Shown here: piece after piece, positions 32,745 to 43,188 of the stretch
Position numbering within the stretch: the stretch's first letter is position 1
How the letters are laid out: every line of letters begins with the position of its first letter
DNA from: Bathynomus jamesi
Lineage: Eukaryota > Arthropoda > Malacostraca > Isopoda > Cirolanidae
DNA length: 64,000 nucleotides
Direction of reading: 5' to 3'
Assembly (NCBI GenBank): GCA_023014485.1
Contig: JAJOZX010000939.1
Location: forward strand, 669,501-733,500
Notes under the pieces: model-generated
Told to the model about the DNA's origin: nothing
The model's input: the letters and a program-made list of their open reading frames with translations, nothing else
Database searches by the model: none
Program-made: the position numbers and the translations under genes

Positions 32745-33645
32745 CAGGGCGTCCCAAAAAAATGTATACACACTTTAACAGCTGATAGCTCAATTGATGT
32801 TTCTTTCTTTCCAAGTTAAACCCATTAGAATTAATAATGGCAGTCAGACTAAGCTTTGAACAAAGGAAATTCATTCTAAAATGCTACTGGAAGTGTGAAA
32901 ACGCAGTTGAAGTGCAAAGACAGTTTAGGAGGGAGTTTCAAACAGATCCACCACGCGACTTACCATCACTCGAATTAGAGATAAGTTTGAAGCCGATGGA
33001 ACTGTTCAGAATGTCCACAAGAAGCGTTCCGGAAGACCACGGACATCGACAAGCCCCACAAAGCAAGAAAGAGTACTGGAAACGTATCACCAAAGTCCAA
33101 GAAAATCTGTGCGGCAAGCGAGTCGTGAGGTAGGAATTTCAGAATCGTCTGTCCAACGCATTTTGAAGCGCTGTCAATGGAAAAGTTACATTCCAAGATT
33201 AGTCCATGCTATTAATGAAGATGATCCGGACCGAAGAGTGGAGTATTGCGAGTGGTACTTGGCACGATGTGGATGTGGATTGGACGAAGGGGTTTCGTAG
33301 AATACCCTCCGCGTTCACCAGACCTCACACCACTAGACTTTTTTTTATGGGATACTTAAAAGACAAAGTCTACGCTATAAAACCTGCAACAGTCGCTGAA
33401 TTGAGAGCAGCCATTGAACGAGAATGCACACAAATACCAAACGAAATGTTTCGTGATGTTTGCGATTCCATTGCTTCGCGTTATCAGCAGTGCCTGGACC
33501 AGAACGGACGTCAGTTTGAAAACAGGCGTTGACAAAACAATTAAATAATGTCTGTAGATTCTATTACATTTTGAAAATGAAATGTATTTTAATAAACACT
33601 GCCTTTATAATTATTTAAAGTGTGTATACATTTTTTTGGGACGCC

Positions 33646-33648
<3 letters not shown>
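32745..33648. mobile_element. Mariner-like element with perfect 34-bp inverted ends
   Basis: Both ends read CAGGGCGTCCC followed by AAAAAAATGTATACACACTT in inverted orientation, identical over 34 bp, with TA on each side (32743-32744 and 33649-33650). The length is 904 bp. An internally deleted transposase lies inside. The identical ends point to recent movement. The insertion falls just where the Polinton polymerase gene stops. Confidence 0.92.
32837..33532 (+). pseudogene. Mariner-like transposase, internally deleted
   Basis: It opens with ATG 32837 and 'RLSFEQRKFILKCYWKCENA', the helix-turn-helix start typical of this family. After a frameshift it reads '[20 protein letters not shown]', and after a deletion it resumes near 33300 with a 'YPPRSPDLTPLDF'-type stretch (read across frames) and 'MGYLKDKVYAIKPATVAELR'. 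The block carrying the first two catalytic aspartates is missing, so the protein cannot catalyse transposition. It is the same family as the remnants at 14.6-15.1 and 62.65 kb. The intact 34-bp ends suggest that it was mobilised in trans. Confidence 0.85.

Positions 33649-33684
<36 letters not shown>
33649..33684. repeat. (TA)n microsatellite
   Basis: About 36 bp of TA between the mariner right end and the polymerase gene remnant. Confidence 0.9.
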
Positions 33685-33689
<5 letters not shown>

Positions 33690-33692
<3 letters not shown>

Positions 33693-35870
33693 AATACGTG
33701 TAGTAAATAAACATATCGTTAACAATAGACATATATAGCACTCACATTCATCAGCTATATTATAAGGCTTAGATTCATTAAAACTGTTGTAGTAGCAGTC
33801 AAAATCTTCACGTTCATCTGTTCTCATACATTCATTGTTAAAGTAATGTTTAGGTGGAGGTAGCCCTACGTAATTTAAAGTTCGCTAGTGAGGAATGTGT
33901 AAGGAAAAAATCCTTTTGAAGCTTCAGCGGCTACGCCCATGACCTTGAGTAGCTTTGCTAATTTACAAGGTGTGAATAATAAAGTGTCTTTAATCTGTGC
34001 ATTACCTCTTATTTGCATATGTATAAATTTGCTTCCTCTTTTCAAGGGATCACCTGTAAATATCTCAGATGACTCATGTTCAAGCAGCTCCTTATAAAAG
34101 AACTGTGTGTCAAATTTTGTCTCGTTATGGGCAATAATATACACAGTTGTTTTTTAACTTGTCCGCTAACTTAACAATATAGGACACACAGAGTTTCATA
34201 GGGCTATCGTGGGCAATCGTTTTAAAAACGTTTGTCCGTTTCCCACATTTGTGACACATCACACTCGATCTCCATACACTCATCACAGATAGTCTGGTTT
34301 ACAAGTAAATGTGGAATAACCTCTTTGGTTTCAGCTTTTGTGTATGTTTCTATATCGTAGTACACAGTTATACAAGGGCTATTTTTAGGCTTAGCGTCTT
34401 TCATATAACATATATGCTTTACTCAAACCGCCTTATATTTCTCATGGCATGTAGAACAATGAATTTCATCACATTTATGCGTGAATTTTCCCCAATTATC
34501 CATCATATGAAACATACCACATTCACAGATTCTCATTTTCCTGCACGTGCTAATTACCTTATGGAACTCGAAACAGTTATTATTGAAAGATATGCGTCTA
34601 CACACATCACAATCCCTCTTCTCAGCTTCAACTGCACGGCTTTCAAATTTGGAGCTTTTACACTGCTCACATACCATGTGGCAATCTTTTCAATGTTTCA
34701 CTATATCATCCGCAAACTCGATACACCCTTACACAAACCATGATGTCGTCCATATTTTCGACTTTTATCATAACTCGGGTAAAGGTCCCTTATATTACGG
34801 ATGGGGAGATACTTTGTCCTTGACAGCCCTAAAATAAGTAGGGGTCTTGTACGATCTCTCACAGCTTTTAAAAACATACACAGTCCTACGACGATCATCC
34901 ATTCCAAATACAACTATACGAACATTCATTTCCTGTTCTACCCTTCTCAGCTCTTCAGGACCCATATTACAGTCAAACTCAAGTTTACAGTCTACAGCTA
35001 GTTTACGGGCACGCTCCACTACCGTAGGCAACCAAATTTTTTGGGTCCGTGTATTTAGTACAGTAAACATACGAGCTAAGACTACTGCTATAAAGCCGCA
35101 ACCACGATCGACGTTTATATGCCGTCTATAAATAGCCTGAGAATTGAAGTTAAGAGTATAAGGTGTGGCACTATGACCCGCAACACGGAATACACGGTCA
35201 ATATTTACCGTGAAGTTGTCCATATTGAAGGCTATACTACTTTGAGAGGCCTGCATTATACGGCCTAATATATACTCTATATCTTCAGCTGCCAAGCGTC
35301 TGAATGGTATTACTACCCAAAAATCATCTACATCTCCGTCATCTGACCCGAACCGAAGGACAGCCTCGTCTGACTTCACGTTCGTCGCGGTTCTGAAGGG
35401 CAAACTCTACAATACGTTCAACTATGCGCCGTAGTCCGTGTTCAACACCATTGCTATACATGGATCTAGGATCAACCCTGACTATATACCGATTTCTAGT
35501 CAAGGCTGGGGTGGGGGTAGCGGTGCGCACCAACTCGAATGTTATGCCATCCTCTACAGAACGAGAAGCTGCTGCTGTGGAGGATGTACCCGGAATTGAA
35601 CAGGAATAAGGGGTATATTTGAGGAAGGTACTATTGTGGGGGTTGTGTCGTAAGACGTAGAGGGTTGGGGCTCTATTACTGGTGGTCTAACAACCGGCGC
35701 AATCCTGGCACGCTTTATACCTGACGTGGAGGGCTCTTCATCATGCCTCCGCTTTGAATTGTCGCGTGCTACAGGTATCGCTGGTGTGGACTCGGCAATG
35801 GGGATGGATCTGTGATCACAACTACACTGTCGTCGGGGTCATCTGTAATATCGATGATGGGTGCTGTACC
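33690..35870 (-). pseudogene. polB: Polinton protein-primed DNA polymerase B, N-terminal and exonuclease half only
   Basis: Read right to left: a low-complexity N-terminus ('HDEEPSTSGIKRARI'), a conserved Polinton N-terminal domain ('AAEDIEYILGRIMQASQSS', 'EELRRVEQEMNVRIVVFGMD'), a cysteine-rich block (34677-34423), Exo I 'VYYDIETYT' with D and E, Exo II 'IIAHNETKFDTQF', and the segment after the exonuclease, 'LRTLNYVGLPPPKHYFNNE'. There is an in-frame TGA near 34423 and several frameshifts. The family replicates Polinton DNA from a protein primer. The polymerase palm motifs (SLYP, KxxxNSxYG, YxDTDS) are absent here. The gene stops at the TA tract and mariner insertion at 33.65 kb, and no pol sequence follows on the other side. 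Confidence 0.85.
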
Positions 35871-35990
35871 TCATCGTCATTCACGGTTCTGTGGGAGAAG
35901 AGAAAAGCAAGACTGTAGAATATAAGGGTCATCACTTAAATATTTATTATATTTTGTAAATGACCCACTTAGGAGTGTGACGTGTTAGAA

Positions 35991-36569
35991 ATGGATTCTG
36001 TAGAAAAATTCAGGTTCACGAGCCCATCCACATGTATTATATCTGGCCCTACAGGATGTGGTAAAACTGTGTTTATGCTTAAAATCATTAAAGAAAAGGG
36101 AGAGATGTTCTCAAAATTTGTGCATAAAGTTATATGGTGCTATTCGACGTATCAATCAGTGTTCAACGAGTACCAAGATGATATTTTGTTCCACAAAGGT
36201 GTATATGACGTTAATTCGTTAAAGGGAAATGAACATACAGTCATTGTAATTGACGATCTCATGTTGGAGATGGATAAAACGTTTGCCGAGACATTTACAG
36301 TATTCTCCCACCATCTTAACATAAGCGTGTTCTTCATCAATCAGAATCTATTTTTCAAAAATAGATACATGCGCGATGTGTCGTTAAATACACAATATCT
36401 AGTCTTATTCGCGCAACGTAGAGATGTATCACAAATTGGGGTATTAGCCAATCAAATGTTCCCGAATCAGCGTAAGGAGTTTTTGGAAGTTTATAAAGAA
36501 GCTACAAGCCGCGTTACGGATATTTGCTTTGCGACCTTCATCCGCGAAACACGTTTAGGGTGCTTCTAA
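35991..36569 (+). CDS. Polinton A32/FtsK-like packaging ATPase, intact frame
   Basis: The 192-residue protein starts at the first ATG ('MDSVEKFRF'). An upstream GTG at 35982 is less likely. Walker A is 'GPTGCGKT' (residues 19-26) and Walker B 'VIVIDD' (84-89), followed by 'INQNLFF' and 'RDVSLNTQYLVLF', which carry the conserved polar sensor and arginine region. This is the FtsK/HerA-type ATPase that pumps DNA into capsids in Polintons, adenovirus-like elements and large DNA viruses. Length is normal for the family. It heads the plus-strand gene block, divergent from polB (about 120 bp between them), so a bidirectional promoter is likely. It is the only Polinton gene here without an obvious lesion. 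Confidence 0.92.
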   Translation: MDSVEKFRFTSPSTCIISGPTGCGKTVFMLKIIKEKGEMFSKFVHKVIWCYSTYQSVFNEYQDDILFHKGVYDVNSLKGNEHTVIVIDDLMLEMDKTFAETFTVFSHHLNISVFFINQNLFFKNRYMRDVSLNTQYLVLFAQRRDVSQIGVLANQMFPNQRKEFLEVYKEATSRVTDICFATFIRETRLGCF

Positions 36570-36615
36570 GAACGAATATATTTCCAAACGAGCCTGAAAC
36601 GGTGTATATTCCAGA

Positions 36616-36936
36616 ATGACAAAGAGGCTAAAGAAATACCATGAATTAATAAAAATCTATCATCGACTGCCCCGGGCAATGCAGCAGATGTTTGCTAAAA
36701 ATATCGACTCCGACTTTTTAAAATGCATCTGTGAAATCTGTCTTAACGTTATAAATTGCAATGTATCAATGAAACCCCCAGAAGGCTCGCCTACGCCGTT
36801 ACAAGAACATAATACGTGCACTCGCTCGTAAAAGTCAAACTGTGGGAAGAAAAAACGAATTATTGTACAAAGAGGAGGGTCATTCCTCCCCATCTTATTT
36901 TCAGTTTTGGGTCCTTTACTGACTAGATTAATATAA
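36616..36936 (+). pseudogene. Small conserved Polinton protein, basic with hydrophobic C-terminus, frameshifted
   Basis: It starts at ATG 36616. The first part reads 'LIKIYHRLPRAMQQMFAKN' and 'FLKCICEICLNVINCNV'. After a one-step frameshift near 36780 it continues 'RLRRYKNIIRALARKSQ' and ends 'RIIVQRGGSFLPILFSVLGP'. A protein with this pattern (a helical head, an ECxxNxLxGN-like block, a basic middle and a glycine/hydrophobic tail) is regularly found between ATPase and integrase in Polintons. Its role is not known to me. Its TAA overlaps the next ATG by one base (TAATG at 36934-36938), showing tight packing. Confidence 0.75.
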
Positions 36937-37649
36937 TGAAGAAAGTGGTAGTGATTCCACACGAGGTGTATGCTTCACTGCAAAGTTCAAAGAATACAGA
37001 CACGGTTCAAGAACCCCGTAAAAGCAGGCTTAAAAGAATGGAAAGCGAATTGTTAGCCCTATTAAACAGTGAAAAAACACCTGATGAGAAAAGAATCTTA
37101 TACCAAGAAGCTCTGCAGAAATTTCTTCACGAGTACGAAAATTATAAGAATCCGACAGAGATCCCCGTGGTTATTAGGCACAGCACGGGCAATGATGGGC
37201 ATGGTGACATAGGGCCTGTGTCCGACGATAGAGCTGACTAACCAAAGATTAACGGGCCGGCCACACAACATATCGAGCATGTATTAAAAAGCACCCTCCC
37301 ACACACATTGAGGAATAGAGGTTTAAGTCTTTATAATCTATTGAATGAGGATCCCAACATACAGTGAACCGATACAGATGAGATCATTGTGGAAAGAGAA
37401 AAGGTACAGGGATCGAATATCGTAGACATTGTCCATGATCTGGTGAGAAAGTGGGATAGGCCATCACCATCAGGATGGAAGCATATTAAAGCAAGACTAC
37501 AACAGATAAATATCCCCAAAGCAATGATAGGAAATCTGAACAGGTTAAAAGACTTGGAACATGCATCGCACGTGCCACAATTGAAAACGACATCACCCCC
37601 GGCGGTAACACCTCTGAAGAGGAGAAAGAAGAGGTTAAACAACGGTTAA
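36936..37649 (+). pseudogene. Conserved Polinton protein of unknown role, two in-frame stops
   Basis: A single frame runs from ATG 36936 to TAA 37647-37649, broken by a TAA at 37239-37241 and a TGA near 37365. The first part is helical and charged ('LLALLNSEKTPDEKRILYQE', 'ALQKFLHEYENYK'). The second contains 'VQGSNIVDIVHDLVRKW' and 'PSPSGWKHIKARLQQINIPK'. A protein with a 'GSNIxDLV' block followed by 'PxGWxxF' is common in Polintons between ATPase and integrase. I do not know its function. It starts within the previous gene's stop and ends 29 bp before the integrase ATG. Confidence 0.72.
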
Positions 37650-37815
37650 CCCTAACCACGTGCCTCTAAAATACGCAAATGGCTAACATATTAAGATGTT
37701 ATTATGACATTTCTAGCCCAGCCTCCTACGGAGGCGTAGATAGACTGTACAGAAGTGTTTACAATGATGGAGTAGGGAAAAAAGATGTTGAGAGGTTTTT
37801 GCAGGAGCAAGACGC

Positions 37816-37823
37816 TTATACAC
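37816..37823. repeat. Left 8-bp target duplication TTATACAC
   Basis: Identical to 40983-40990 on the far side of the hAT element. It is part of the integrase coding sequence. Confidence 0.93.
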
Positions 37824-40800
37824 TAGGGCGGATCGAAAATGAGGTTTTTAAACTTTTTTTCGAAATTCAAATATGGCTAGTGCGGAATATGTGGGTGCTA
37901 TAGATAATGACTGTGCATAAATATTAGTCCTGCGAAATTATATCTTCAGGTGCCACAAAGCCGTCGAAAAAAGTGAAATATAATGATTTTCTTATATTCT
38001 GCATTAGTACAATAACTGAAACTTACTTGTTATTATTATATATTAAGTGTTCCAATTACCAAAATAGTTACTGAATTACGCAGCTCTTAGTTTATTTAGA
38101 TCAATGTTCTTTTGATTAATGATCAAATAATCCAGAACTCACCACGAGGAGGTGGCTGCGTGTCGAGCTCCACCCATGCCCTCCCAACACCCATCCTTGC
38201 GCATGTTTTTTTCTATTAACGTTTTATTTAAACTTTATATTCAGCTTTACTTTCGAATGATGGCATTTTTTTACGTGACTGAAGTGTTGATCTTATGAAG
38301 CCATCTCGCGCGTTCAATCCAAATACTTTTGATGATGCTTCAGTCACTAATTTTACCATTCTTTCTACTACTTGTGTATGACAAGGGAATTTCTCGAATG
38401 GAGGGGTACTCTTGTTTTCTATGAATTCTTCAATCTCATTTTCTGTCAGGTGTCTTGTCACAGGTGGTTCAGTGACAATGCATTTTTGCCAATTAATTAA
38501 ATCAGTATAATCAGTAGCTTCAAATTGAATAACAGGTACTGTGAAACGCCTCACAACTTTTTCCTTGTTTGTTTGCCTTGCTTTCTTTATTCGCCTCCAC
38601 GCTAATTCTCTTATGGCGCTGCGGTCATCATGAATCATTGATGCTAGAATATTTTCTGGATTTGCAAAAAATGCATTTCTTTGTATGACAGGGTTTACAA
38701 TATCCTTTACTTCGTCATTCAGTGTTCTTGTTAGTTCAATAGTTTTGAAAACATGTTTTGAGCCATTGACAAAAGACGTACTTTGCTTAATAGAAAACCA
38801 CATTGGGATGTAGACCTTCATTATAAAAGAAGCAATGTTCATGAGGTTCTCAGATGGACTTACAGTTGAAACGTATAGACGAAGCAAACGATTTGCTGTA
38901 GTCAGCCATCGTGAATGTGCCATTTTGCCTGGACTACGATGAGCAAGATCTGGAGAGCAATATCCCTTTGTTATGGCCTGATGAATATCAATTAGATATT
39001 TTTGGTCGGTGCTAAGATCTTCACAGTCTACAGTTGGTTCCTCAGCATCAATCCTTTCAAACTCGACAATAGGAAGACTCTCACAGTTCTCTAATTCCCT
39101 GCCAATAGGACCGGTGAATCCGCGGGGGCCAGATGTTTTTCCATCCAGCTTTGCAACTAAATGGCGTAATGGCAATTCATTGGCATGGAGCTGGCACACT
39201 AAATGTTGAACTGGCTTCTTCAGCTTCAATTCTATAAGCCTTATAACGCCTCCCTTTTCTCCAGTGTTGACTGCTGCACCATCGCATCCAATGGCAACAA
39301 GGTTTTCCAGGTTCATGTCATTATTTCCAATATACTCAAACATTCCTTTACATATTTCTTCAGCTGATCCAGAATTCACAGAATAATGGCCCAAATAATC
39401 TGAACCAGGTTCTCTCACTAAAGTGATATGTTCTTCTGTTACCTTCTTCTGATATACTTTGGACTCTTTTTTTTCTTGGAAGAGTGTAGAATCTTTTCGA
39501 CCATCAAAATAGATTCCTCTGATTGGGACCTGATTTTGATCTTTCATAATTTCTGATCTCTTCTTTTGTCTTTCTCTTCTGATTTTACTCCTATCCACTA
39601 CTTTAGATGTATTGTCAATAGAAACTTCTCCAATATCTTGCAATACTGCACTAACAATGAATGCTGCAGCTCGATCTGAAACTGCAGTCCTGTCACAAGC
39701 AGTAGCCACTGAAGGTAGATTTGTAGTTTTCCTTTTCTTGAATTATTGTTCTTCAGGTTGTTCGAGCTTTCTCTTTGAGCTAACTGGCTCTGGAAATGTA
39801 TCGTCTGATATTTCGCCAGATTCACTTTCACTATTTGATGTCGATGATGATAATTCAACATTTGTATCCTGCAATTTCTCCTGTGAAGATTCTTTGGTGA
39901 GCCTCACAGCTTCTTTTTGCTTTCTTAGCAACGTAGATGCTTTTTTCTTTGAGAGTGTAATATCTACTCTATCAATAAACAGTTTTCTTTCACTCCTTTG
40001 ATCTAAGAGGAACGTCACTTCTTCCTTTGGAACCGTTTTTTCTTTGGACAAGAACATTGTGTTTAGTACTTTGCACTTGCACGCTGCAATGTCAAAAAGT
40101 TTCGTGTGTGCTTCTTTTTGAACATATCAATCTTTGCTTTGTAAGCTTCAGAATTTTTTCTGCTTTGGTATGGCTTCATAATGACACGATACTTTTCGTG
40201 GTAGCTTCTGAACATTGTTTCAATTCGCCTGTCTGACAGAATTGGGACGGAAGCACTTTCCGAAATTGTTTTCAATTTATCAACAACTTGTTGTAATATT
40301 TGAGATATTGAAGGATCTTTATTAGTATTCTGTTTCAAATCGTTTCTTACAAACAAGTAATATTTAAAAACTCCTTCGTATGTACGAAGATTCCTGTGCC
40401 ACAAATCTTCCCCATACCAAACATGGGGCACTCAGTTGAGGCCCTGGTTGATTTTGCACAAACTCGAGACATTTTGAAAGTATACAAATCTGTAAAAGAA
40501 AGAGCTAATATCAATTATACGTTAATTTCAGTTAATAGTACATGGCAAACTTAGGGCAACACAATACAGAAATGCAAAATATATAAGAAATATAGTTTAG
40601 ACTATCTGAGTAACGCCAACAACAGAACACCCACCTGCTACGAGAGCGACAGCTACACTGAACCGAGGTACTCACGTGACAGCTGAGTGAGCTGACTATA
40701 GAAAACTGTTTTTAGAGAATAGAAACTTTTTTTAAAGGTTGACTGAGCTATTTTTATACAAGTGTGAATAAATTCTTGTCTATTGTGCATCGTGGACTCT

Positions 40801-40982
40801 TCTGTAATTATTGGTTAAAATCTGCTTTTTTCAATTTTTTTCAATATTGAAGGTCCTTGTGGCACCTGAAGATATTAATGTTATGATTTTAAATTTATAC
40901 CAGCTTATTTCCTCACTACTCCACACATTTTCCACACTAGCCAATTTGAAAATTCGAAAAATGAGTTTTTCACTCCGCCCTA
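37824..40982. mobile_element. hAT element (TAGGG type), 3159 bp, inside integrase
   Basis: The ends are TAGGGCGG and CCGCCCTA. The inverted similarity extends about 70 bp with mismatches (both read TTCGAA, then TCAAAT, GGCTAGTG and GGAA). A perfect 8-bp duplication TTATACAC flanks it. This combination defines the hAT superfamily. It carries a minus-strand transposase, opposite to the disrupted integrase. Confidence 0.95.
38228..40431 (-). pseudogene. hAT-like transposase, two lesions
   Basis: Block 1 (40431-40063): 'MPHVWYGEDLWHRNLRTYEG' and 'RNFLTLQRASAKY'. Block 2 (40057-39743) and block 3 (39709-38228, 493 codons) share a frame and are separated by a single TAA near 39743. One frameshift separates blocks 1 and 2. 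Block 3 contains 'RGIYFDGRKD', 'VAIGCDGAAVNTGEKG', 'HLVCQLHANELPLRHL', 'WFSIKQSTSFVNGSKHV' and, at the end, 'FPCHTQVVERMVKLVTEASS' and 'ARDGFIRSTLQSRKKMPSF'. The total is about 730 residues. It matches a common invertebrate transposase family of hAT type. The D of 'YFDG' and the D of 'CDGAA' are candidate catalytic residues. The enzyme would excise and insert this element. Few lesions point to a late insertion. Confidence 0.85.
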
Positions 40983-40990
40983 TTATACAC
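40983..40990. repeat. Right 8-bp target duplication TTATACAC
   Basis: Partner of 37816-37823. The integrase frame resumes directly after it. Confidence 0.93.
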
Positions 40991-41922
40991 TTTATAAGCC
41001 TGTGAGAAAAAGGTTTAAAACAGCTAAGAAAACATGCTTCGATTGACACTATTTGGCAAGCAGATTCAACAGACATGCAAAGATATTCAGTGTATAACGG
41101 TGGTTACCGCTACATCCTATTCATAATAGATGTATTCTCTAGATATCTGTGCCTAATTCCTCTGAAAAATAAATCGCCTGAAACAGATGCTAAAGCCACC
41201 AAAACGTTGATGTTGAAAGAAAATAGGGTTCCAGGCTATTTTTGTACGGATATGGGAAAGAATTTATAGGCCGAGCTTTTCAGAACATGTTGACAGAGTT
41301 TAATATCAGCTACTACACTACCAGTTCTATACATAAGGCATCTTTAGCTGAAAGAGTTCAAAGTACCTTAAACGAACGCATGCACTGTTATTTTACACAT
41401 AAAAAACACACACAGATTTCTAGACATTCTGGAATCATTGGCCTCATCCTACTGTACAACCGCTCACACCATCGCAGATTGGGACAACACCTAATGAGAT
41501 TTTAGAAAGAGGTACGTGCCCAGAGCCTGATGTGAGAAGAGATGGAACACCACCACCTCACTCTGGTGTTTCAAAATCAATGATTATATAGGGCTGTCGC
41601 GTTCGGGAAATAAATTCGCAAAGGGTTTTGAGCAAGGCTGGACACGTGAGATTTTTAAAGTTAGGGCTATGAGACCTAAAGGCGAGATAATGTATTACGT
41701 TGAAGATTTGAATGGGGAAGAAATCGCAGGAGGCTTTTACCGTGAGGAGTTGCAGAAAGTGACATTTAATTTAGGGAAAAATGTGTCTAAAATTGAGAAA
41801 ATTTTAGGCAGCAAAGGTTCAGGAAAGAGAAAAATGTACCTGGTGAAATGGCTAGAACACCCAGAAAGTTTCAACACCAATATAAAAGCTGATGCAATAA
41901 TGAAGCTTAAATAGTAAGCAAC

Positions 41923-42715
41923 ATGGCGCCTAACCACTTCTATATCACACTCCCGTCCTCCTCGTCCCTGTCTGTACATCCTAACAACACCCTGGCTAAC
42001 TTTGTTACAGAACTCCATAGACACATTGAATTGGGTCGTGATACGTATGAGGTGGGGATATGCGAAATTCAGCTGGACACTCTCTTTTTAAATATTAATA
42101 TAAAGATCCCGTTTTTATGATTCTTAGAGGATGCACCGTATTACAGTAGAGTAGTAACACTAGGTCCGGGCCGTTATGGTTCGGCTGAGGATGTTGTGAG
42201 AGACTTAAACGTAAGTTTAAAAAACTAAAATCTTACGGCTGAGTTAGTATACGAAATCGTAAACAAAGAAAACCCTGCACATACTCTAATCTTAAAATCA
42301 AAGGCTAACAGAAATATCAAAGACAAAGGGTTGTTCAAAACTATAACCTATGGGCGATATCGATCAGCCTTCCAAAGAGATACATTTCACGAGGCACAAC
42401 ACGACTTGTCCAGCCTAATGTATCAGTTGAAATTGGAGAAATTGGGTGAAAGCTATCCATCCCCAGACGTGCTATATTTACAGCAATTTAGAGGAGCACC
42501 ATTTTGCTGGAGTTACCCAGGCATGCCTGCTACGCATTGCTCACATTCCCAACCATAGAGGGAAAAGTTTGAGTATTACATATGACAGACCCCATTATGT
42601 AAATGTCGCAACTAATCGATAACCAATATCTCAATATATATAAGAACGATTGAGGGAAAAAATTCCCATTCGGTGATGGGAGCATAACAGTGAAGCTGCA
42701 CTTTGACGCACTGAG
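41923..42715 (+). pseudogene. Polinton penton-like minor capsid protein, frameshifted
   Basis: It starts at ATG 41923 with 'HFYITLPSSSSLSVHPNNTL' and 'YEVGICEIQLDTLF', the hallmark opening of the Polinton penton/minor capsid protein. Later parts are read in other frames: 'YYSRVVTLGPGRYGSAEDV' (about 42140), 'LPHRRGKSLSITYDRPHYV'-like wording near 42550-42600, and a C-terminus 'DGSITVKLHFDAL' near 42680-42715. At least three frame changes occur. Length matches the family (about 250 residues). It sits between integrase and the pVI-like gene as in other Polintons. The exact stop cannot be fixed. Confidence 0.78.
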
Positions 42716-42720
42716 TTATA

Positions 42721-43108
42721 ATGAACAGAAAGCTTTTCACAGTCTATCGAGGTGTGAGATACCAGCATGGTATTGGACTTGGATCCATTTTTTCAACATA
42801 CTACGTACGGCTGTCCCTTTGCTGAAGAGGGGTGCCAGATACCTCGGAAGAAAAGCGCTACAATCAGATCTTAACACGGCAGAAGGCATATTGGCAGGGG
42901 CTAAACCTAAAGAAGCTCTAAAAAAACACTTAATGCGTAAACGGGAGGAAATCGTCAAAGATGCAAAGAGAAAAATGCGTGGTGGTGGAAGAAGAAGAGG
43001 GCTGTTCAGAAGAAGGGATTACCACCACGTGGCATTAAACGTAAAAGGATATCACAAAAGAAGTGTTCTAAACGAATGAAACCTATGGTTGACCATTTTT
43101 TTGACTGA
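42721..43108 (+). pseudogene. Polinton pVI/pX-like basic capsid-associated protein, frameshifted
   Basis: ATG 42721 opens 'MNRKLFTVYRGVRYQHGIGL' and 'GSIFS', then a frameshift leads to 'AVPLLKRGARYLGRKALQSD' and 'AGAKPKEALKKHL'. A strongly basic tail with 'KRKMRGGGRRRGLFRRR' follows, and a second shift leads to a stop at 43106-43108. A glycine-rich start, an amphipathic 'VPLLKRGAxxLGRKAL' helix and an arginine-rich tail are typical of the Polinton protein likened to adenovirus pVI/pX, thought to coat DNA and disturb membranes. I infer function from resemblance only. It lies between penton and major capsid genes. Confidence 0.72.
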
Positions 43109-43188
43109 TATAAGCTAAGGACGTTGATTTCATGACCCATAGTTTGTTTACTACTTGTCGAGAGAGGAGGTACTATTTCTATCTCGTC

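Larger units (their letters stand above)
37679..41914 (+). pseudogene. Polinton retrovirus-type integrase with chromodomain, split by a hAT element
   Basis: The N-terminus (37679-37823) has 'YYDISSPASYGGVDRLYRSV' and 'FLQEQDAYTL'. The gene is cut at 37823 by a 3159-bp hAT element and resumes at 40991 with 'LYKPVRKRFKTA'. The DDE core follows: D in 'IWQADSTDM', D in 'YFCTDMGK', E in 'LAERVQSTLNERM' (41075-41505). The C-terminal chromodomain reads 'KIEKILGSKGSGKRKMYLV' and 'KWLEHPESFN' (about 41790-41880). Several frameshifts add to the damage. The enzyme would insert Polinton DNA into chromosomes. The TAA at 41912-41914 lies 8 bp before the penton ATG. Confidence 0.9.
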
